Assembly: GCF_000247695.1 (NCBI RefSeq)
Contig: NW_004624880.1
Location: 1,943,248-2,007,247, forward strand
Direction: 5' to 3'
Length of the DNA: 64,000 nucleotides
DNA from: Heterocephalus glaber
Lineage: Eukaryota > Chordata > Mammalia > Rodentia > Bathyergidae
Below the pieces are notes generated by a model. That model ran no database searches and was not told where the DNA came from. It saw only the letters and a list, made by a program, of their open reading frames with translations. The translations under genes were made by a program, and so were the position numbers. Shown here piece by piece: positions 56,300 through 64,000 of the stretch; the first letter of the stretch is position 1, and each line of letters begins with the position of its first letter.

Positions 56300-56640
56300 G
56301 TCATGGCTAATATTCACTGAACATTTTCCTTGTGCCACACAGTATGAAGCCCTTTATGTACAATTTTATTTAATTCTAAAAACTACCTTTTGCATGATGT
56401 ATTCTAGCACCATACTTTGTAGATTAAGACAACCTGGGGCTCACAGGGGTGAAGAAACTTGCCCAAGGTCAACAATTGGAGGCAATAAAACAGACTAGTT
56501 TTTTGTTTTTTCCTTTACGTTGCCAGGAATTGAACCCAGGGCCTCATGCTTTTTGGGAGGCACTGCACTGCTGGGCTACATCCCTAGCAAGACTTTGAAA
56601 CTAGATCTGTCTTAATTCTAAATGCCCATGTTTAACCCAG
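56300..56640 (+). mobile_element. MIR relic split by an ID-like SINE
   Basis: GGCTAATATTCACTGAACAT, ACTTGCCCAAGGTCAACAAT on the left; the tail resumes after 56,589. Confidence 0.7.
56500..56589 (-). mobile_element. ID-like SINE, older copy
   Basis: GCCAGGAATTGAACCCAGGG, CTGCTGGGCTACATCCCTAG. Diverged from the abundant local type. Confidence 0.8.
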
Positions 56641-57482
56641 CAAAACAGGACAATAGTTGAACTTACCCTGATGTTAGCTACTGTAAATATTCAGGTAGTC
56701 TATCTTCTTTGTGATTTATTCCAACACCAAAGCAATATACCAAATGTGATGCATATGAGAAAACAATAAGAGGTGCTTTTTGGAGAGGGAGGCAATGAGG
56801 CCTAGATAGGTGAGGGCTGGAAAGACACCAGGCCAAGGCAGCACTGTCCCTGGAGTCCTCAAATCTGATTTGTGGCAGTGGAGATCAACACTCAAACCTT
56901 CCACTGTACCTGAATTCTGTACCATGGTGCTTGCTCCTAGTCTCCAGAGCAGAAATATTTTGTCAGGACTGGAGCATTTATTATCAAGATACACTGAGAG
57001 TTGCTTGTTAACTAATTAAAAGAGATGACTTAATCTGACTGGTGAGGCAGCACACTGTAACTGGAAGGGGTCTTAGAGACTGAAAAGCAATATGTGCCTT
57101 GCCTAAGATCCCAAAGTGGACCAGTTGCCAATGTGAAAACCCCAGTCTAACCCTGGAATCCACCCTCTTCCCAATACACCATCTTCTTGCCTTGGTGAAC
57201 ACTGGCTGGATGTCAGGGTTTAAGCCAAGCAGCATATTTTTCAGGTGGATTGAGTGACTTGTGTGAAAAGCCTGGGAGACCAAGGGACTTTGTCTAGTAG
57301 GAAATAGGTAGGAAGACATAGGAATTAATTCACTTAATAAAGAAATGGCTGTGGGAAGGACAATGGCCCTTCAGAATCAAAATCAGTTTCAGAATCTCAG
57401 AAGAATATGTCTTCCCATTTTCCTCCAGTCCTGGAGGGTATTAGAATAACCTGCATTTAAAATATAATGACTAGAGGCCCAG

Positions 57483-57612
57483 GCTGTATTGTCACTTGGA
57501 TGCTGTGAACATGTGGGCAAGTGACTTAAATGCTGGGCCTTCATTTCTCTTTTATTTATGACATAAGGAGGCTATTCTGGGTGATTTCTAAGGCAGACTA
57601 GCTCTGACATTT
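57483..57612 (+). mobile_element. MIR-family SINE relic
   Basis: GGGCAAGTGACTTAAATGCT and GGGTGATTTCTAAGGCAGAC. Confidence 0.55.
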
Positions 57613-57789
57613 TAGGATTCTCCTGGACTGGGATTAAAGTGAGGCCTGAAACCTAAAACCTCTCAAAATATTGTATTCTGTCAGGTCTATGCTGTGATGA
57701 TCACCTCTCCATGTTTCTCTGAATTATGTTTTGGAATGCAGGGCTAGCTGATAAACTAGCCCCAAGTACATGACCTCTATAATCCCTTC

Positions 57790-58175
57790 ATTCTCCCGGG
57801 AATGAATGTATCTATCCCTCAGGGTTTGTGTTTCTAACACTGTTAAAAATTATTTTGATCATAAGCCACAGCCATTCAATGGAAGTCTTAACAAAAATAA
57901 TTTATTAGTAAAGTAGATAACAGGGTCCTGAAAAGAAAGTGTCCAAGTGGCAAGATCTATGAAGATTTTCCCTAGAGTTCTATTCACTGTCGCTAGGGAT
58001 GTTTCACATACCTTTTTGGAGAATCATTTGTGAGATTTCTGTGTGTAATATGGAGCATAGCTGAGGATCCCTCTACTATATGTCTCCACCATTGCGTATA
58101 ACTAGCAGAAGAAGGTGTTGTTTATGAGATTCTATCTGTGGGACGGAGCATAGCTGGGCTCTAATTGTGAGAAAG
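57790..58175 (-). mobile_element. Candidate LTR-like block, minus strand
   Basis: Has AATAATTTATTAGTAAAG (poly(A) complement) and two diverged copies of GAGATT...GGAGCATAGCTG at 58,032 and 58,125. Family not recognised. Confidence 0.3.
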
Positions 58176-58745
58176 GTAAAGTCTCATACAGTAACTTAAA
58201 ACAACAACACTTACTATTTCATAGTTTCTGTGACTCAGGATTTCAGAGCCGGCTTAGCTGGTTGGTTCTGGCTCTGACTCATTCCTGAGTTTGCAGTCCA
58301 GGTGGGGCTATGGTCATCTGGAAGGTTGGTTGGGACTGAAGAATCTGCTTCTTTATTAGTTTTCTCAGGCTGCCATAACAAAATACTATAGGCTGTGTGA
58401 CTTAAACAACAGACCTTTGTTTTCTCGCAGTTTGGAGGCCATAAGTTCATGATCAAGGTAGTAGCAGATTTGCTGATTGGTGAAGCCTCTCTTCCTCGCT
58501 TGCAGATGGCTGCTTTCTCACTATGTGCATATATGGCCTTTCTTCCATGTGTAAACACAGAGGGAACACTTTGATGCTCTTTTTATAAGTCATTAATCCT
58601 ATTGGGCCAGGACCCTATCTTTATGACTTCATGTAACCTCAATTACTTCCTTAGAGGTCCTATCATCAAATACAATCATACTAAAAAATAAGGCTTCAAC
58701 GTATCAACTTGGGGTGGGGGAGGGGAGGAAACTCACTCCAGCACT
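58176..58745 (-). mobile_element. MLT1-type MaLR LTR fragments
   Basis: The first part (58,176-58,360) has CTTAGCTGGTTGGTTCTGGC. The second has TTTTCTCAGGCTGCCATAAC, TTAAACAACAGACCTTTGTT and ends near AACTCACTCCAGCA. Both are complements of MLT1-type LTRs and may be separate copies. Confidence 0.65.
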
Positions 58746-59524
58746 GCTTCCATGACAGCACACTTACATGGTGCTGGTCTTGGCCAGAGATGTGTATGTG
58801 GAACTCTCCAAGGGCTATTTTCCTCATGCCACGGTGCCTGACTTCACTCACAGGGAGGTGGAAATCATAATATGTTGCATGGCCTACTGTGGAAGTCACA
58901 TATCATCATTTCTACAGCATCCTATTGGTTACAAAAATCAGTCTTATTCTGTGTAGGAAGAGATTGTACAAGGACAAGAGCACCAGGCAACAAGAGTCAC
59001 TAGAACTATCTTGGAGGCCACTACAGTGAAAAGATTTGGTAGAGCATGTTTTGAAAAACAGCAGACCTAGAAGTGTAATAAAATAGCTCTATCACTTATA
59101 AAACATCCTCTCTGAGCCTGTTTCTTTATACTACCTTCTTCATAGGAGGGCTATAAATATTGAATGAGAGAATGGTTTGCCCTGTCACAAATAGTGGTCA
59201 TCAGGTAAATATTCTTGTCTTCCCTCAAACTTCTCCCACATTGCTAGTCCTGTCTGTAATTCTTGCCCAGGCTTTGTATACTTTTCTTGTACAACAATTA
59301 TATAAGACAAGGATTCTATTATGTCAGAGTTAGAAAGGACTTCTGCATTACCTAGTCCAATAGTCCTCTACTTATTAACCACCAAGGCTTTTTCCATAGT
59401 TTTGTCCAAATGAGCCTGTATTTTTAAATACTTTGCCACCAAACCAATGCTATAACTATATATTTCATTTCGCATTATATCCTTCAAAGGCATATATAAC
59501 TGCCCGTTAGAAATTCTAGTCAAA

Positions 59525-59607
59525 GGGCCGAGGATTTAGCTCAGTGGTTCCACTGCCTGCCTCTCAAGCTAAGGACCCGAGTTCGATCCCCGGTACCCAA
59601 AAAAAAA
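59525..59607 (+). mobile_element. ID-like SINE
   Basis: GGGCCGAGGATTTAGCTCAG, AGTTCGATCCCCGGTACCC, A tail. GAAATTCTAGTCA is duplicated at 59,510 and 59,608, with a third copy at 59,649. Confidence 0.95.
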
Positions 59608-59697
59608 GAAATTCTAGTCAAAAAAAAAAAAACAAAAAATAGAAAAAAGAAATTTTAGTCAGTGGGTGGTCAATGGCACTTCCACAATGAGTTGTCT

Positions 59698-59779
59698 TTT
59701 TTTTTGGTACCAGGGATTGAACTCGGATCCTTGTGCTTGCGCAGCAGGCAGCAAAACCACTGAGCTAAATCCCTGGCCC
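59698..59779 (-). mobile_element. ID-like SINE
   Basis: GGTACCAGGGATTGAACTCG, CTGAGCTAAATCCCTGGCCC. AGTTGTCTT is duplicated at both ends. Confidence 0.95.
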
Positions 59780-60038
59780 AAGTTGTCTTAATTTAATTAA
59801 AAAGTAAAGTGGTTATTTTAGAGACCCCCCCCCCAAATGAAGAGGCTTATCCAGAGTCATTCACATTAGTTAATGGTAGAACTAGGGCTCAATCCTGGAA
59901 CTCTTGATTCCAAACAAATGTCCATTCCCTAATTCTAAGTGGTCCCCACATTTATTTGACATGATGTGCCTTGCTATGTTTCACGTATTTGACATGATAA
60001 AAGATATAGGTCCCTTCTCAACAAGCACTGTAAATCTC

Positions 60039-60148
60039 GGGCCGGGGATTTAGCTCAGCGGTTCCAGCACCTGCCTCACAAACGCAAGGTCCCGAGTTCG
60101 ATCCCCCGTACCAAAAACAACAACAACAACAACAACAAAAAAACCAAA
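60039..60148 (+). mobile_element. ID-like SINE with (CAA)n tail
   Basis: GGGCCGGGGATTTAGCTCAG, GAGTTCGATCCCCCGTACC. CACTGTAAATCT is duplicated at 60,026-60,037 and 60,149-60,160. Confidence 0.96.
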
Positions 60149-60160
60149 CACTGTAAATCT

Positions 60161-60820
60161 TTAGGACAAACTATCCATCTTCCCAAGGCCTACTTGCAAG
60201 TGTGGCACACATGAACAAGACCTCCAAACCCACACATATGTGCCCATGATCACCACAGAAGAGATCATTGCCTGTGTGGCCTTCAGGCAAGGTTCTTCTC
60301 CCAGCCACTGTCCCTGTTAGTCAGAGTTTAGGACACAGGGTTAGTTTTGTATCTTCAGGTTTGCTGGACCATATTCTCATCACAAAGAGAAACCAGCTTC
60401 TCATTTACTAATAAAAGTGAAGTCAAATAGGGTGCAAGGAAGTCATCCTAGAGCCCATTTGTGTGGAGATTGGTGAGAGGACCCGGCTCAGCATAGACTC
60501 CGCCTGGACGCGGGGAACAGCTGAGGTATGAGAGCCTACATTCATCCTAGTACCCATCAGTTTAGTTTTTGGTTGGAAGGTCAGCATTATGACAGGTGTC
60601 TGATTTTGCTGCCTTGGACCCAAAGGGAAAAAAGCCAAGAAGCAAAGAGATACCTCTTGAGCTGAGATAGAATTAGTGCCTTTGAAAAAGTTAAGTAGGC
60701 CAGTTGTTTACAAACCAATACCTCACGAATGTTTTTATCCTGGTTATATGTGTGTTTGTGAGGTCCCCCAAATTCAGTTCATGGTGAATTTCCATTCACA
60801 CATTCCAGCCTGCCATGGCT
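60161..60820. other. Mostly unique intronic sequence
   Basis: No repeat or exon recognised. Confidence 0.4.
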
Positions 60821-60824
60821 TGCT

Positions 60825-60956
60825 CTTTCTTTTTCTTTTTCTTTTCTTTTCTTTTCTTTTCTTTTCTTTTCTTTTCTTTTCTTTTCTTTCTTTTTCTTTC
60901 TTTCTTTCTTCCTTCCTTCCTTCCTTCCTTCCTTCCTTTCTTCCTTCCTTTCTTTG
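60825..60956 (+). repeat. Compound (CTTTT)n-(CTTT)n-(CTTC)n microsatellite
   Basis: A polypyrimidine tract changes unit along its length: pentamers, then CTTT tetramers, then CTTC tetramers. Confidence 0.95.
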
Positions 60957-60968
60957 AAAAAAGGGTTT

Positions 60969-61045
60969 TAGAGCCAGGGATTTACCTCAATGGTGCTGTT
61001 GAGCACAAGGTCCTGAGTTTGATCCCCTGTACTGCAAAAAGAAAA
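60969..61045 (+). mobile_element. ID-like SINE, internally deleted
   Basis: GAGCCAGGGATTTACCTCAA, then TGTTGAGCACAAGGTCCTGA (the CTGCCTGCCT segment is missing) and TTTGATCCCCTGTACTGC. AAAAAAGGGTTTTA / AAAAAAGTGTTTTA flank it. Confidence 0.9.
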
Positions 61046-61049
61046 AAGT

Positions 61050-61720
61050 GTTTTATGTTTTCTGTGCGTGGCCTAAACTTTTAAGTGAAAGAGGTAACTC
61101 TCTGGGGATGGATGCAGTCTTGGCAAAAGGACTCAGAGAGGAAGAACCACCAGGAGAGAAAAGGAAGTTCAGAGAAAAAAAAAAATAAAAGTTTTCAGTT
61201 TATCTGAAATACTTATATGCTCAAGCCCTGGAGGCTGACCACCCTGGAGAAGAGAGTTCAGTGTTCCAGACGACTGGCAAGCTTGAATGTCAGCACTCGC
61301 TGCCACTTGAGAGCCTCATCAACGGTGGTCCAGAGCGATGCTCTAATGTCAGCCGCACTCAATGTCACTGCACCGCACTCTCTCAGCCAGTTGTGTTTCA
61401 TGGCAAGAGATTTTGGTTTGTAGAGAAAACCTTTAGGAAAACAACAAATCTCTTTAGAGAGCTTCCTTTGAAGGCAATCTACATGGGTCCACTGGCTGAA
61501 ACACATTTTCAACATGCTTCCGTGCCAGGCAGTTCTTATACAACCTCTGTGCTCAAGGTCCCTTACAAAGCACTATTGGGTATGACTGGGACAAGTATGG
61601 TATAAAACATGAAGATGTACAGGGGGATTATGCAGACTAAAGGAAGAAATAAGGTACATAGTAAGTATTTTCCAACTTTAAGCTTTGAAACAAATCAGAA
61701 ACAGTTGCCCTTTGGGGGTA
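61050..61720. other. Unique intronic block with locally higher CpG
   Basis: The stretch 61,220-61,440 has several CpGs and overlapping short open frames on both strands (114 codons plus, 85 minus) without a recognisable domain or splice context. Confidence 0.35.
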
Positions 61721-62024
61721 TTTTGGTTTGCTCGGGCCGCCATAATAAAGTACCACCCAGAGGGTGACTCAAGCAACAGAAATTTATTTTCTCACAGTTT
61801 TGGAAGCTAGAAGTCTGAGATCAAAGTGTTGGTAGAGTTCGTTTCTTTTGAGGCCTCTCTCTTGGCTTATAAGTGGTTATCTTTCCCTGTGTCATCACAT
61901 GGTCTTCCTTCTGCACTTTTTTATGTCCTAATTCTCTCTTTATAAGGACATCAGCCATACTAGATTAGGGCCCACCCTAATGACCTTATTTTAACTTAAT
62001 CACTTTTTTAAAAACCTGATCTGA

Positions 62025-62128
62025 AGTTGGGTATTGTGGAATTCAAGGCCAGACAGGGCTACATAGTGAGTTCAAGGTCAGCCTGAACTATAAAACAAGA
62101 CCTCACACATGCACAAAAAAAAACCTAT
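62025..62128 (+). mobile_element. B1 SINE with internal deletion
   Basis: GTTGGGTATTGTGGAATTCA jumps to AAGGCCAGACAGGGCTACAT and GTTCAAGGTCAGCCTGAACT. The central third of B1 is missing. AAACCTGATCT / AAACCTATCTT flank it. Confidence 0.85.
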
Positions 62129-62149
62129 CTTCAAATACAGTCACATTTT

Positions 62150-62236
62150 GTTTTTTGTTTTTTGGGGTTTTTTTGGTACGCGGGACCTTGCGCTTGTGAG
62201 GCAGGCGCCAGAACCACTGAGCTAAATCCCCAGCCC
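62150..62236 (-). mobile_element. ID-like SINE, short internal deletion
   Basis: TTTGGTACGCGGGACCTTGC lacks the usual GGGATTGAACTC segment. It ends CTGAGCTAAATCCCCAGCCC. Confidence 0.92.
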
Positions 62237-62337
62237 TACAGTAACATTTTGAAGACTTCAATATATGAACTTTTTGAGGCACAATTTAGCTCCAAATGAG
62301 GAGCATTCTAGTTAGAGGAGAAAAATAATTCCCGTAA

Positions 62338-62731
62338 GTCTTAGTTACTTTCTTGTCACTGAGACACAACACCCACAAGTTAAATGAGGAAAGGTTTATT
62401 TGGCTCTCACTTTGCAGAGGTTTCAGTCCATAGTCACCTGGCTCCAAGGCAGGGCAGCATGGCAGAGGGGCCTGGCTGAGGAGTGTTGCTCATGGCATGG
62501 CAGACAGGAAGCAGAGAGAGAGATCAAGGGAGGTAGGACGGAGATAGACCTTTTCAGGCCATGCCCCCAGTGACCTCCCTCCTCCCACCAGGTTTCATCT
62601 CCCAAAATCACACTTAGCTATAAACTAATACTACTTCACTGATGAGTATCACACACCCATGATAACAATCACCTCCCCAAAGTCCCATCTATGAGAGCAT
62701 GAGGCTTTGGGGACATCTAGATATAAACCAT
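62338..62731 (-). mobile_element. MaLR-type LTR
   Basis: GTCTTAGTTACTTTCTTGTC, GAGGAAAGGTTTATTTGGCT and the right end GGGGACATCTAGATATAAAC. Same family as the copies at 1.4, 15.9, 19.8 and 41.5 kb. Confidence 0.87.
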
Positions 62732-63195
62732 CCCACCACATATGTGAAGAGCTTCTGTGCAACATGTTGTGCAACAAGGCTTCTGTGGGGTATGTTTACT
62801 TCACTGCTGTGGGAGGAAATTCCAGGGATGGAAAAATTGCCAGTATCTGGTGTGGTTTGAAGAGGGCTGTACTGAAAATGTGGCAATTGAGTTTACTAGA
62901 AAGGCAAGTAAAATGTGGATGAGGCAAGTAAGGTTTTAGTGGGGTGATGAGGGAGAGAGCATTCCAGGTGGAAGGACTAGTGTGAGAGATGTTCCGGCCT
63001 GGCTCCAATGAAGACATGCTCAGAGGATGTTGAACAGAATAACCTTGTAGGACTGAAACATTCATATTTTGTAAAAGCAAAGCAGAGCTTAAGAAAACTC
63101 AAGGGTGAGGGGCTGGGCTGCAGGTAAACTTTCTCTTCTAAGATGAATAGTGAAATAAAACAATAATACCCCTTACAATTAAGATTTTTCATATA

Positions 63196-63280
63196 TACTT
63201 TATTATTATTATTTTATTAGTATGTGTTTGCAATATATAATGAATACATTCCTCATGGAGAGTTGGTACATATACATATC
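63196..63280 (-). repeat. Unclassified repeat, copy 2
   Basis: TTATTAGTATGTGTTTGCAA and TATATAATGAATACATTC parallel the block at 43,865-43,945. Confidence 0.5.
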
Positions 63281-63334
63281 ACATCTTAATCTTTTTCATA
63301 CATGATATCATTTTCATTATTACAAATGTAGTCA

Positions 63335-63430
63335 TCTGGGCATCATTCTAAACACTCTATAATGGTCATTTTAGGAAATCGAGGTGAAAAAAGTTTAAAT
63401 GGCTTGACCAGCATATATAAGATCTAAAAT
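63335..63430 (+). mobile_element. MIR-family SINE relic
   Basis: CATTCTAAACACTCTATAAT, then GGTGAAAAAAGTTTAAATGG and AAAATCAGAACCTGACTAT. Confidence 0.5.
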
Positions 63431-63844
63431 CAGAACCTGACTATAGGCAAAGTAATCTGAAGGGCCTGTGAAGGATGTTATGGAAAGGGACAAGGCAGGA
63501 GGAAAGAGTTATTAGAAATTAGACTAAGAATGAAGTGCTTAGAGCCTAAATTAGGAGAATGATACTAGAACTAGAAAATTTCAACAAAAGTAAGATGCTG
63601 TCTTTGATTAATGAACATGCTAAAAATTAAGATACTAGGAAATAAGCAAAAATGTCCCTGGGAAGGGTAGCACATTTGGTTCTCATCAGACTTCTGTGCC
63701 TCACTGTAAATTAATTGATCAGAGCTTTTCCTGACTTTGGTAAGTAGGAACAGGGAGAAAGTAGAGGCAGTTATGCTCCCATAAGTGTCTTATAGATACT
63801 TAGGGTATGACACTAAATTACCAATTCTTGTATCTGTCTCTCCC

Positions 63845-63960
63845 ACTAGAGTATGAAGTCCTCAACTAAGAAGTTGACAGTATTTTGTTTATCCTTGTAT
63901 ATTTAGTAAAATGCTTCTGTAGTTTGAACCTCAATAAACACCTTTTGACTGAATGAGAGT
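63845..63960 (+). mobile_element. L2 LINE 3' end
   Basis: CTAGAGTATGAAGTCCTCAA, TTTTGTTTATCCTTGTATAT, CTCAATAAACACCTTTTGAC and TGAATGAG reproduce the L2 3' terminus. Confidence 0.75.
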
Positions 63961-64000
63961 GAGCAGGTACTGAAACCAATACAGAGAGAGAAAGCATAAA

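Larger units (their letters stand above)
61722..62310 (-). mobile_element. MLT1-type MaLR LTR with two nested SINEs
   Basis: GGTTTGCTCGGGCCGCCATA, CAACAGAAATTTATTTTCTC, ATTAGGGCCCACCCTAATGA and, at the right end, TTCAATATATGAACTTTTTG are one inverted LTR. A B1 at 62,025-62,128 and an ID at 62,150-62,236 interrupt it. Confidence 0.82.
23099..64000 (+). other. Intron 1 of the putative CLMP gene, 5' part
   Basis: The intron starts with the donor GTGAGTG and runs out of the window. I found no downstream exon: no open frame has Ig-domain features (Cys spacing, W-x-R or DxGxYxC) with flanking splice sites. A first intron of many tens of kilobases is known for CLMP. The content is SINEs, LTRs, retrocopies and simple repeats, listed separately. 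Confidence 0.5.

Noticed and set aside
60676..61084. Phe/Ser/Leu-rich open frames of about 90 codons
   Set aside because: Generated by the CTTTT/CTTC microsatellite and the following SINE.
1..64000. CRISPR arrays, operons, insertion sequences or phage genes
   Set aside because: The sequence is vertebrate nuclear DNA. The regular repeats seen are SINEs and microsatellites, not spaced direct repeats with unique spacers.

Overview
The window is mammalian nuclear DNA from a non-murid rodent. Three repeat families support this: (1) many copies of a short SINE derived from tRNA-Ala, like the rodent ID element; (2) B1 elements with the internal duplication seen in many rodents; (3) fused B1-ID dimers, which are known from beavers, squirrels and dormice but not from mice and rats. 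The ID copies carry a distinctive body that is not the squirrel consensus as I remember it. My best guess is a castorimorph rodent such as a beaver. That species call is inference.

Only one protein-coding exon can be supported. A CpG island at about 22,480-23,290 contains a short signal-peptide start at 23,071-23,098 (+), followed by a consensus splice donor. The 9 residues plus one base of a split codon fit, in length, phase and composition, the first coding exon of CLMP (ASAM), a CTX-family cell adhesion protein with a very large first intron. On this reading, positions 1 to about 22,700 are the upstream intergenic region. Positions 23,099-64,000 are the first 40.9 kb of intron 1, with no exon 2 in the window. 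No bacterial-type features (operons, CRISPR arrays, insertion sequences) are present.

The rest is repeat-rich. About 40 SINEs of the ID, B1 and B1-ID types are scattered on both strands, densest at 44-48 kb and 59.5-62.2 kb. Older MIR and L2 relics are frequent. Old L1 3' ends lie at 4.6-6.7 kb (+) and 13.2-14.05 kb (-). MaLR-type LTRs are numerous (1.4, 15.9, 19.8, 36.9, 37.9, 38.6, 41.5, 58.4, 61.7 and 62.3 kb). Several ERV-like LTRs (2.0-3.4, 32.5-34.9 and 57.8 kb) and old DNA transposons (24.6 and 31.6 kb) can be made out.

Two gene-derived retrocopies stand out. One is a 5'-truncated copy of what I recognise as the KRAS 3' UTR (39,510-40,247, minus strand), flanked by 17-bp target-site duplications. 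The other is a tiny tailless fragment of the U6 snRNA 5' end (55,082-55,111), flanked by 16-bp duplications. I did not find a new biological system. The most useful observations are the CLMP exon with its overlapping upstream ORF, the two retrocopies, and several nested-insertion structures that can be read directly from target-site duplications.
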